A DNA stretch of 7,916 bases, taken from the NCBI GenBank assembly GCA_012520835.1, contig JAAYNN010000076.1, positions 1 to 7,916 on the forward strand. The letters run 5' to 3'. The first letter of the stretch is position 1. The number at the start of each line of letters is the position of its first letter. The stretch comes from Dehalococcoidales bacterium (GTDB lineage: Bacteria > Chloroflexota > Dehalococcoidia > Dehalococcoidales > UBA5627). A model generated the notes under the pieces. The model was given only the letters and a program-made list of their open reading frames with translations, had not been told where the DNA came from and did not search any database. Positions 1 through 6,030 of the stretch are shown piece by piece. The translations under genes and the position numbers were made by a program.

Positions 1-19
1 AAGTCATGATGAAGAACTT

Positions 20-757
20 CTATTTCACCGCCATGTGAATGGCCGCCGCCCCGAAGAAGAGCCGTTTGAAGGTGACCCTGGAGAAGCCGGATTTTAAAAG
101 CAAATCGCGCAATTGCTCCGCCCCGTAATAATTAGCCGCAGATTTGGCAAGATATTGATAGGCAGCGCTGTTGCCGGAGATAATCCGCCCCAAAAAAGAG
201 ACGATATATTTTACGTATATCTGCTGAAAAAATCTGATGAACTTGGCATTGGGCGCCGGCTGGCTGGATTCGACGATGACAAACCTGCCGCCGGGTTTTA
301 AAACGCGCAATATCTCGGAGATGTACTGCGCGGACTTCTCGTTTTTGTAGGTCAGGTTGCGGAAACCGAAGCCGATGCAGATGCTGTCGAAGGAGTTATC
401 AGGGAACGGGATATCGGCTATATCGCCAGTAACAAAAGCGATATCACAACCGGCTTTCTGCGCCTTTTTAATCGCTATATCCAGCATCGGACGGCTGAAA
501 TCCAGCCCGGTAACTTTGGTATCTTTCTCTGCCAGCTTGGCTACCGAGAGCGATAAGTCGCCCGTACCGCAGCAGATATCGAGTACGGATACGGGATGCG
601 AGGCGACTGTTTCCCGCGCCGCTTTCTTTCGCCAGCAGATATCCATCCCACCGGTAAAGAGGTGATTGATTAAATCGTAATTGGGCGGAATGGATTCGTA
701 GACCTCATCGTGCAGGAACTTGCTTTTATTGTTATCGCCGACTGAATTACCCGCCAT
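20..757 (-). CDS. ubiE: UbiE/MenG-type quinone C-methyltransferase
   Basis: A SAM-dependent class I methyltransferase of 245 residues, the usual family length. It is expected to methylate the ring of demethylmenaquinone to give menaquinone, the last step of the pathway, in the cytoplasm at the membrane face. Visible features are the N-terminal family signature around residues 26-45 (NYDLIN...DICWRKK), SAM-binding motif I at 58-68 (VLDICCGTGDL), the acidic post-motif D86 in GLDFS, motif II GDIADIPFPDNSFD at 111-124, and the second signature RVLKPGGRFVIVESSQP at 151-167. The FGFRNLT segment at 130-136 is present, but the aspartate that usually follows it (RNVTD in E. coli UbiE) is Y137. The ATG directly abuts the TAA of the upstream prenyltransferase, with AAGG about 10 nt before it, so translation is probably coupled. 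Menaquinone is favoured over ubiquinone because of the MenA-like neighbour; this is inference. Confidence 0.93.
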   Translation of the reverse strand: MAGNSVGDNNKSKFLHDEVYESIPPNYDLINHLFTGGMDICWRKKAARETVASHPVSVLDICCGTGDLSLSVAKLAEKDTKVTGLDFSRPMLDIAIKKAQKAGCDIAFVTGDIADIPFPDNSFDSICIGFGFRNLTYKNEKSAQYISEILRVLKPGGRFVIVESSQPAPNAKFIRFFQQIYVKYIVSFLGRIISGNSAAYQYLAKSAANYYGAEQLRDLLLKSGFSRVTFKRLFFGAAAIHMAVK

Positions 758-1669
758 TTAAAAAGCCTTATCCAGAATGTACCCGATTCCCAAAAGCACA
801 TGTGTCAGCATGATAAAGATAACGTTGTTGCCCAGCGCCGGTATCAATTTGTTGACATCGGCGTACTGGCGTGCCCCCTGCATCGCTTTGATGGCAAAGG
901 GAAGACTCAATAAGGCAATCAGGCACCAGACCGGCATGATTACCGTACCGCTTACAAGCGTGGCGATGACACAGCCGATAATCCAGACATAGACGGCGAT
1001 GGTGGCAACGACAAAGATCTTGCTGGAGGTTTCCAGCCCGAAAACGATCGGCGTGGTGCGCCGCTTGCCGATGCGGTCGGCTTCGACGTCGGGGAATTCA
1101 TTGATAAACAAAAGGTTGTGAACCATGATGCCGGAGGGAATCGCAGCCAGTAAAACTACCCAGCTGTATTCACCGGTCTGCACGAAATAAAAACCCAGTA
1201 TCGGCATAATACCCAGTCCGACTCCGGGAGACCACTCCGGCCATGTTGTTTTTAAGATTACAGGCGTATATAAAACGAGGATGATGCCGGCTACCACCAA
1301 CAGCGGGATAAGTTGCCAGCCGCTCACGACAATAAAAAAGATGCCGATACCCAGCGCAATCAGAGAAGTGACTATCCCCACACCCAGTGTCTGCTTCAGG
1401 GAAATCTTGCCTTCGGGAAGCAGGCCGCTGCCGCCGGAAAAAGGAGTACGCTTGACGTGCAAATCGATGCCGCTCTTGTAATCGAAGTAATCGTTGATGG
1501 CATTGACGCTGCCGTGAGTAAGGGTCAGGCCGAGCCCGGCAAGCAACGCATACCAGATATTGAAAGAGCCGTGATACCAGGCAATAACCGTACCCAGAAA
1601 AGTAAGAACCACGGAAAGAATCAGAAATTGAGGCCTTGTTTCCTTGAACCAGAGCGCTAATTTACTCAT
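758..1669 (-). CDS. menA: UbiA-family prenyltransferase, probably MenA-like (1,4-dihydroxy-2-naphthoate polyprenyltransferase)
   Basis: A polytopic integral membrane protein of 303 residues that joins a polyprenyl chain to an aromatic ring. Both aspartate-rich Mg-pyrophosphate sites of the UbiA superfamily are present: NDYFDYKSGID at 59-69, followed by HVKRT, and NEFPDVEADRIGKRRT at 190-205 (D194, D198). The FSGGSGLLPEG stretch at 77-87 resembles MenA proteins more than UbiA or heme O synthases. About eight or nine hydrophobic segments are visible. The ATG at 1669 follows AAGGAG with about 4 nt spacing, and only 10 nt separate it from the upstream stop. The next gene, the MenG/UbiE methyltransferase, starts on the base after its stop codon, and the two would act consecutively: prenylation, then methylation. 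The naphthoate substrate is inferred from motif style and neighbour. A different aromatic acceptor, as in archaeal UbiA homologues with the same NEFPDVEAD motif, cannot be excluded. Confidence 0.88.
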   Translation of the reverse strand: MSKLALWFKETRPQFLILSVVLTFLGTVIAWYHGSFNIWYALLAGLGLTLTHGSVNAINDYFDYKSGIDLHVKRTPFSGGSGLLPEGKISLKQTLGVGIVTSLIALGIGIFFIVVSGWQLIPLLVVAGIILVLYTPVILKTTWPEWSPGVGLGIMPILGFYFVQTGEYSWVVLLAAIPSGIMVHNLLFINEFPDVEADRIGKRRTTPIVFGLETSSKIFVVATIAVYVWIIGCVIATLVSGTVIMPVWCLIALLSLPFAIKAMQGARQYADVNKLIPALGNNVIFIMLTHVLLGIGYILDKAF

Positions 1670-1679
1670 TTGTCTCCTT

Positions 1680-2528
1680 TTATCCTCTGTGCAAATCGCA
1701 TAATTTTACTGTATCTCCCGTTTTAACGGCAAGTTGTGAAGCGGCATGCCCGTTTTTAACAGCTATTTCGAGGTATCCGCTCGAGCCGATATAAGCCAGT
1801 AAATCCGGCCCCGCGGCATAGGTTTTGCTGATACCCTTAATGTGTTCTTTACCGACCTCGATAACGGCAGAATCCCGCTTTTGAGTGATATCGGAAGACG
1901 TTATATCGGTTATCAGGTTGCCGAAATGATCGATATGAATGATATGCCCTGTTACCGAACCGTCGGGATTATTCTGCGGAGCAGTCAAGGCTAACATTTC
2001 GATGGTTTCAGCCTCCTCTCCAAAGTCGAAAAGATTTTTCCCGATGGACAGATAAGCCGCCGCCGGAGCGAAGATATCGCGCCCGTGAAAGGTATTGCTG
2101 ACAGGAGACTGGCAGAAACTTCTATCCGTGATTTTGATGACTTTCAGAGCAAGCTCGGATTTGAACCCCGTTTTAACGGAAACACTGCCACCTGATGGCT
2201 GTGGATTGATAAGATAGGGCTTTAACACATAGCTCAAAGAGCCGTTATCGGGGGTAACGAAATACCCTGAAACGGTTTTGACGATAATAGCCGGCCGCTC
2301 CGTGCCGACATCCGGATCGACCACGACCACGTGAATGGTTTTGGGAGGAAAATGAGGAACGGCTGTTGCCAACACAAAAGCCGCCTGATGAATATCCTGC
2401 GGCTTTATTTCGTGGCTGATATCGACGATACTGGCTTCCGGGCTTATGCCAAGTATCGCCCCTTTCATCGAGGCGACATAACCGTCACACAAACCGAAAT
2501 CGCTGGTCAGTGTTATCACCGAACGCAT
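1680..2528 (-). CDS. S-adenosyl-L-methionine hydrolase (SAM hydroxide adenosyltransferase, DUF62 family)
   Basis: A cytosolic enzyme of 282 residues from the fluorinase/chlorinase superfamily. Characterised DUF62 members use water to split SAM into adenosine and methionine. The family N-terminus is clear (TLTSDFGLCDGYVASMKG, 6-23). The hydroxide-activating triad described for DUF62 proteins is visible as D71 and R78 in VDPDVGTER and H148 in FHGRDIF. DHFGNLITDI (200-209) and the C-terminal barrel motif SSGYLEIAVKNG (249-260) are also family hallmarks. The halogenases lack this D-R-H triad, so hydrolysis rather than halogenation is predicted. One oddity is D73 where the family normally has glycine (VDPGVG). 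The ATG at 2528 has GGGGG about 8 nt upstream, and the gene follows secG by 16 nt. It lies two genes before a SAM-dependent methyltransferase. Its physiological role is not established in general. Confidence 0.9.
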   Translation of the reverse strand: MRSVITLTSDFGLCDGYVASMKGAILGISPEASIVDISHEIKPQDIHQAAFVLATAVPHFPPKTIHVVVVDPDVGTERPAIIVKTVSGYFVTPDNGSLSYVLKPYLINPQPSGGSVSVKTGFKSELALKVIKITDRSFCQSPVSNTFHGRDIFAPAAAYLSIGKNLFDFGEEAETIEMLALTAPQNNPDGSVTGHIIHIDHFGNLITDITSSDITQKRDSAVIEVGKEHIKGISKTYAAGPDLLAYIGSSGYLEIAVKNGHAASQLAVKTGDTVKLCDLHRG

Positions 2529-2544
2529 CTGCTCAACCCCCGGC

Positions 2545-2766
2545 TTAACTCAGCTTGAGCATAAGAAGTGCAACAGCGATAAACAATATCACGACGACGA
2601 TGGTAAGCTGGAAAACAGTCTTTTCCAGTCCGCGCCTCGTCCTGTACACCGAATCGGCCTGTCCGAAGATACCCCCCAGCCCGCCGCTGCCCTTCGACTG
2701 CAGAAGTATCAGAGCCACCAGCGCCACCGAGAGCACCATCTGAGCAATAATTAAATAGGTTTCCAT
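2545..2766 (-). CDS. secG: SecG, protein translocase subunit
   Basis: A small inner-membrane protein of 73 residues, the short end of the family range. It is the accessory third subunit of the SecYEG channel and assists SecA-driven export. The classic layout is visible: a first membrane helix (about 3-22), the cytoplasmic loop LLQSKGSGGLGGIFG at 21-35, a basic segment RTRRGLEK at 42-49, and a second membrane helix (about 51-70). The ATG lies 1 nt beyond the gatB stop codon. Its Shine-Dalgarno (GAGGAAGG) is formed by the last codons of gatB, so the two genes are very likely translationally coupled. There is no C-terminal extension beyond the second helix. The identification is secure because of the QSKGSGGLGG loop. 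Confidence 0.95.
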   Translation of the reverse strand: METYLIIAQMVLSVALVALILLQSKGSGGLGGIFGQADSVYRTRRGLEKTVFQLTIVVVILFIAVALLMLKLS

Positions 2767-2767
2767 A

Positions 2768-4225
2768 TTATCCTTCCTCTAGTTTCTTTTTAATGAGTTC
2801 AGCCGCCATGTTGGGATTGGTCCTGCCGCGGGTTAGACGCATCATCTGTCCGACCAGGAATTTAAGCGATGCTTCCTTGCCAGCACGGTAGTCCGCTACC
2901 GCCTGCGGATTGGCGGCGATGATTTCCACAGCGTATTTCTCGATTTCAGCGCTGTCGCTGATCTGCCCCAAACCCTGTTCGCTGATTATGGTATCGGCAT
3001 CCCTGCCGCTCTTATACATTTCTTCCAAAACCGCCTTGGCGCTGGCAGTGCTTACCGTTCCGGCGGCATTGACTTCCAGCAAATGCACCAGCCGCTGGCA
3101 TGAAACCTGACTGCTGAACTTTTCGATATCCGCCGAATCGGCATTGATGATGCCGCTTACAGGGCCTAAAAGCCAATTGGCGATCTCTTTCGGCTGGATA
3201 TTTTTACTTGCTTTAACCGCTTTCTCGAAATATTCCGCCATCGCCTTGGAGACGGTTAACAGATTGGCATCGTAAAGCGGCAATGCATACTGTGTCATGA
3301 AACGGTCGCGGCGCGCTTCCGGCAGTTCCGGCAGCCTGGCTCTGACCTGCTCCACCCAGTCGCGGGAGATGGTCAAAGGAGGCAGGTCCGGCTCCGGGAA
3401 GTAGCGGTAATCGTGCGCATATTCCTTGCTGCGCTGCGAAACCGTCTTGCCGGGTTCCTCCACCCAGCCCCTCGTTTCCTGCAGTATCTTTTCACCTTTA
3501 ATAAAAGCCCTGCGCTGCCTTTCGGCCTCGTATTCGAGCGCCTTGTAGACAGCCTTGAAACTGTTCATGTTCTTGACTTCCACTTTAGACAGGAATTCCG
3601 TGGTGCCGACCGGGCGGATGCTAATATTGGCATCGCAGCGGAAACTCCCCTCTTCCATGTTGGCGTTGGAAACACCCAGGTACTGCAATATGCTGCGCAA
3701 TTTTATAAGGTATTCACGTGCTTCCTCGGGTGAACGCAAATCCGGCTCTCCCACGATTTCCATCAGCGGCATGCCGGAGCGGTTGATATCCACCAGCGAA
3801 TAAGACTCGCCGTTCTCAACCGGATGATGCGAAAGCTTGGCAACATCCTCTTCCAGGTGCACGCGGTTGATGCCGGCCCTCTTTTTCTGGCCGCCCGCTT
3901 CGATTTCCATCCAGCCTTTGATTCCCACCGGATAGTCGAACTGCGAAATCTGGTAGCCCTTCATCAAGTCGGGATAGTGGTAATTCTTGCGGTCGAACTT
4001 GGTGAATTCGGATATTTCGCAGTTTAGAGCCAGCGCCGTCATTATGCCGAACTCGACTGCCTGCTTGTTGAGGGTAGGCAGAGTACCCGGCATTCCCATG
4101 CAGAGCGGGCAGACATGGGTGTTGGGCGTATCGCTGGAATAATCCGCACTGCAACGGCAGTACATTTTGCTCTTGGTCATCAGTTGGGCATGCACTTCCA
4201 GCCCGATTATCGTTTCAAATTCCAT
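2768..4225 (-). CDS. gatB: Aspartyl/glutamyl-tRNA(Asn/Gln) amidotransferase subunit B
   Basis: The tRNA-binding and kinase subunit of GatCAB, which converts misacylated Glu-tRNA(Gln) and/or Asp-tRNA(Asn) to the amidated form. The predicted length is 485 residues, normal for GatB. It opens with MEFETIIGLEVHAQL. A zinc-knuckle set of four cysteines follows (C23, C25, C39, C42), then RKNYHYPDLMKGYQISQ at 79-95, the D146-NRSGMPLMEIV-EPD block, MEEGSFRCDAN (190-200), and a YqeY-like C-terminal domain from about 340 ending in GRTNPN (467-472). The open frame extends 105 codons further upstream without family similarity. I chose the ATG at 4225 because the protein then starts at the conserved FETIIGLEVH; AGGGA lies 12 nt upstream. 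An ATG seven codons earlier (4246) is the only close alternative. GatA and GatC are not in the window, so they must be elsewhere. This is the promoter-proximal gene of the minus-strand operon. Confidence 0.95.
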   Translation of the reverse strand: MEFETIIGLEVHAQLMTKSKMYCRCSADYSSDTPNTHVCPLCMGMPGTLPTLNKQAVEFGIMTALALNCEISEFTKFDRKNYHYPDLMKGYQISQFDYPVGIKGWMEIEAGGQKKRAGINRVHLEEDVAKLSHHPVENGESYSLVDINRSGMPLMEIVGEPDLRSPEEAREYLIKLRSILQYLGVSNANMEEGSFRCDANISIRPVGTTEFLSKVEVKNMNSFKAVYKALEYEAERQRRAFIKGEKILQETRGWVEEPGKTVSQRSKEYAHDYRYFPEPDLPPLTISRDWVEQVRARLPELPEARRDRFMTQYALPLYDANLLTVSKAMAEYFEKAVKASKNIQPKEIANWLLGPVSGIINADSADIEKFSSQVSCQRLVHLLEVNAAGTVSTASAKAVLEEMYKSGRDADTIISEQGLGQISDSAEIEKYAVEIIAANPQAVADYRAGKEASLKFLVGQMMRLTRGRTNPNMAAELIKKKLEEG

Positions 4226-4271
4226 TTTATTTCTACATCCCTGCATTTGAATAACTTCTTCAGTATAACAA

Positions 4272-4300
4272 AGTATAACAACATTGCGATTAACTGACAA
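4272..4300 (-). promoter_or_regulatory. Sigma-70 promoter of the gatB-secG-menA-ubiE operon
   Basis: Read on the minus strand, TTGTCA (4300-4295) is followed after exactly 17 bp by TATACT (4277-4272). A TG one base upstream gives an extended -10. Transcription would start near 4265, leaving a leader of about 40 nt before the gatB ATG. A second identical TGTTATACT sits 10 bp downstream (-10 at 4267-4262), making an alternative start possible. The good match to consensus and correct placement make this the likely driver of the whole operon. It has not been shown experimentally. Confidence 0.7.
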
Positions 4301-4522
4301 GGGAATATCAATCATACAGCATGGATGAAAAATCCTGCTGCGGCCGTCCTGATATGGTTTAAAAAGACGTAAAACGGAAATCCAAACGCAGCAATGCAGC
4401 AAGTGATAGAGAGATAGGCTGAAGGCTGGTTTGGCATTTTGGATGCACAGGCAGCACTCCATACCCTGAAATAAGTATGCCTTGTACACGGGCATGGGGA
4501 TGGAAAAGATTTCTAAAAAATA

Positions 4523-4531
4523 TGCTATAAT
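4523..4531 (+). promoter_or_regulatory. Extended -10 promoter element of the tRNA-Ala gene
   Basis: TGCTATAAT is a perfect -10 hexamer with the TGn extension. It ends 10 nt before the first base of the mature tRNA, so the 5' leader would be only a few nucleotides. No good -35 is present at 17 bp spacing (GAAAAG at 4503-4508), so activity would rely on the extended -10. Confidence 0.6.
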
Positions 4532-4541
4532 TTTATGCATT

Positions 4542-4617
<76 letters not shown>

Positions 4618-4761
4618 TTTTATGCCAGTATCATAGCCAATCTGGCAACAGAAAACTGACAGACCCGAAATATTCGACCGAACAAAAAAGGGGGCTGGCG
4701 CTTCACTCCACTTCGCTCATATCAGGTTGATTGTTGCACATGCAGGATTGACTGCGATTTC

Positions 4762-4799
4762 TCCGGATGACGGCTCCAAAAGCGGATTAAAAATCCGGA
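4762..4799. repeat. Paired TCCGGA palindromes upstream of azlC, possible operator
   Basis: TCCGGAT (4762-4768) and ATCCGGA (4793-4799) form a 7-bp inverted repeat. Each contains the self-complementary TCCGGA, with centres 32 bp apart, about three helical turns. Between them CGGATT (4783-4788) pairs with AATCCG (4792-4797) around a 3 nt loop. The array ends just upstream of the azlC -35 region. This layout suits a dimeric or looping repressor or activator site. The downstream sequence is not T-rich enough for a good terminator. A regulatory role is inference. Confidence 0.35.
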
Positions 4800-4802
4800 T
4801 TG

Positions 4803-4831
4803 TTTATCTGGTTGTCTCTTAGTGTTATAAT
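4803..4831 (+). promoter_or_regulatory. Probable promoter of azlCD
   Basis: A perfect TATAAT at 4826-4831 is preceded by TGT, giving an extended -10. The -35 at 17 bp spacing is TTTATC, a weak match. Transcription would begin near 4838. That places the TTG at 4841 almost at the mRNA 5' end and leaves about 75 nt of leader if translation starts at the ATT at 4913. Confidence 0.55.
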
Positions 4832-4840
4832 AACTTCCTG

Positions 4841-5611
4841 TTGCTTCAGGCTGCTACCGGCACGTTTATATTTAATAAGAGGACTGCAGATCAAATTCGA
4901 GGTTTAGTAGAAATTAACAAGACGGTATCGTTTGCATTTAAAAAGACCGTCCCGATAATCTTCGGGTACATGTTTCTGGGTATCGGATTCGGCATCATGC
5001 TTCAGGAAGCCGGCTACAATGCCCTGTGGGCTTTTTTCGGCAGCCTTTTCATCTATGCCGGAGCGATGCAATATTTTATGGTGCCGCTGCTTGTTACCGG
5101 AGCGCCGCTTATCACGGTAGCTCTCATGACGCTGCTTATCAATTCCAGGCATGTTTTTTACGGGCTGGGATTTATCGACCAGTACCGACGCATGGGATGG
5201 AAATATCCCTATATGGTGTTATCGCTAACAGACGAAACCTATGTTTTACTGAGCACCTGCAAATACCCGGAAGGTATTGACCGCGATAAAGCCGCCTTTT
5301 TGATTTCCATGTTCAATCATTGCTGGTGGATTGGCGGCTCGGTACTCGGTGTACTTATCGGCACGCTGATTCCCTTCGATCTGACCGGAATAGATTTCTG
5401 CATGACGGCCCTATTCATCATCCTGCTCATAAACCATATCAAGCAGGTCAAGGCGATTACCCCGGTCATTATCGGTTTTATCTCCGCCGTGTTGTTCCTG
5501 CTGATAATGGGACCCGATAATTTTATACTGCCCTCACTGTGCTTTACAGTACTGGTGCTGACATTTTTAAGACGGCGCATCGAAACAGTAAAAGAGGATA
5601 CTGCGTCATGA
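4841..5611 (+). CDS. azlC: AzlC family branched-chain amino acid export permease, large subunit
   Basis: The large membrane subunit of the AzlCD exporter, known from B. subtilis azaleucine resistance; the family exports branched-chain amino acids and analogues. Hallmarks are PIIFGYMFLGIGFGIML, IYAGAMQYFMVPLL, LLINSRHVFYGL, LSLTDETYVLL and DFCMTALFIILL, spread over several hydrophobic helices. It ends in a basic segment, LRRRIETVKE. The start is uncertain. The only conventional initiator before the first helix is TTG at 4841, used here (256 residues). It has no Shine-Dalgarno and lies about 3 nt from the predicted transcription start. An in-frame ATT at 4913 has GAGG 10 nt upstream and would give MNKTVSFAFKKTVPIIF, a typical AzlC N-terminus of 232 residues. 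The first ATG, at 4967, would cut into the first helix. The stop overlaps the azlD start (ATGA), so the pair is translationally coupled. Family identity is firm; the exact substrate is not. Confidence 0.9.
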   Translation: MLQAATGTFIFNKRTADQIRGLVEINKTVSFAFKKTVPIIFGYMFLGIGFGIMLQEAGYNALWAFFGSLFIYAGAMQYFMVPLLVTGAPLITVALMTLLINSRHVFYGLGFIDQYRRMGWKYPYMVLSLTDETYVLLSTCKYPEGIDRDKAAFLISMFNHCWWIGGSVLGVLIGTLIPFDLTGIDFCMTALFIILLINHIKQVKAITPVIIGFISAVLFLLIMGPDNFILPSLCFTVLVLTFLRRRIETVKEDTAS

Positions 5612-5946
5612 CTATTTCTGTTTGGCATGCCATTGCTATCTTTGCGGTAACTGCCGTCATGACCTGGGTAACCAGGGCGGTGCCTTTCGTGATATTCGGC
5701 AAAAGAAAGGAAATACCGAAGTTCATAACCTACCTGGGGAAAGCCCTTCCGGGCGCTATAATGGCAACGCTGGTGATTTACTGTCTGAAATCAATCAACC
5801 TGACGGAGTTCCCCTTCGGGCTGGCGGAATTGATTTCCGTAGCCGTGGTTGTCATCCTTCACCTGTGGAGAAAAAATATCTTCTGGAGCATTGCCGGCGG
5901 CACATTCTGCTACATGATTCTAATCAGGACGGTTTTCCCGTTTTAA
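5608..5946 (+). CDS. azlD: AzlD family branched-chain amino acid transport protein, small subunit
   Basis: The small partner of AzlC, 112 residues, a normal length for the family, and almost entirely membrane-embedded with about four helices. The conserved TRAVPFVIFGK (22-32) and the following lysine-rich loop with PKFITYLGKALPGAIMATLVIYCL are typical of AzlD. I chose the ATG at 5608 because it overlaps the azlC stop as ATGA, has AGAGGA 9 nt upstream, and gives the usual short N-terminus; a longer open frame from 5539 overlaps azlC without support. The protein should act only together with AzlC in the cytoplasmic membrane. No separate promoter is visible between the two genes, so they are one transcript. 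Confidence 0.9.
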   Translation: MTISVWHAIAIFAVTAVMTWVTRAVPFVIFGKRKEIPKFITYLGKALPGAIMATLVIYCLKSINLTEFPFGLAELISVAVVVILHLWRKNIFWSIAGGTFCYMILIRTVFPF

Positions 5947-5991
5947 AGCTTTCCACGAACTCAGTTTTATAAGAGGAACTTCGCGCTGTTA

Positions 5992-6020
5992 TTGTGGTAA
6001 ATTAAAAAAATAGGTACACT
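5992..6020 (+). promoter_or_regulatory. Candidate promoter of the FAD-dependent oxidoreductase gene
   Basis: TTGTGG (5992-5997) and TACACT (6015-6020) are spaced by exactly 17 bp, each matching 4 of 6 consensus bases. Transcription would start near 6027, only about 4 nt before the ATG, giving an essentially leaderless mRNA. The -10 lies inside an inverted repeat, AGGTA (6012-6016) with TACCT (6025-6029), which could be an operator. The hexamers are imperfect, so this is tentative. Confidence 0.35.
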
Positions 6021-6030
6021 TATATACCTG

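Larger units (their letters stand above)
4226..4541. other. Intergenic region between gatB and tRNA-Ala
   Basis: This 316 nt stretch lies between the divergently oriented gatB and tRNA genes. It holds the gatB-operon promoter on the minus strand and the tRNA promoter on the plus strand, both listed separately. The central part, about 4301-4500, shows no recognisable gene, riboswitch or strong hairpin. The minus-strand frame is open through it as an extension of gatB, but the translation is rich in Cys, His and Leu and resembles no family I know. Only weak inverted repeats are visible, for example ATGCC and GGCAT around 4477-4495. Confidence 0.6.
4618..4840. other. Non-coding stretch after tRNA-Ala
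   Basis: About 220 nt without a recognisable gene. Directly after the tRNA lies TGCCAG...CTGGCA (4623-4628 with 4642-4647), a 6-bp inverted repeat with a 13 nt loop and no T-run, so it is a poor terminator. Further on are A6G5 (around 4685-4695) and an imperfect CTTCACTCCA/CTTCGCTCAT repeat (around 4700-4720). The right end carries the palindromes and the promoter listed for azlC. The 3' end of a tRNA is a common integration site, but no repeat of the tRNA end is seen elsewhere in the window. Confidence 0.4.

Noticed and set aside
1..19. Possible next operon gene starting with an ATG at 7-5 on the minus strand
   Set aside because: Only two codons would lie in the window and no clear ribosome site is visible, so it cannot be supported.
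3816..4154. 112-codon minus-strand frame overlapping gatB
   Set aside because: It lies on the same strand as gatB in another frame, wholly inside conserved gatB sequence.
4226..4540. 105-codon in-frame upstream extension of gatB on the minus strand
   Set aside because: The translation is rich in Cys, His and Leu, does not look like a domain, and overlaps the likely promoter. GatB proteins start at the conserved FETIIGLEVH, which fits the ATG at 4225.
4623..4647. TGCCAG/CTGGCA inverted repeat as tRNA terminator
   Set aside because: The 6-bp stem has a 13 nt loop and no following T-run, so it does not qualify as an intrinsic terminator.
4783..4805. CGGATT-AAA-AATCCG hairpin as a terminator before azlC
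   Set aside because: The stem is short and AT-rich and the following GATTGTTTA is not a T-run; it is better read as part of the palindrome cluster.
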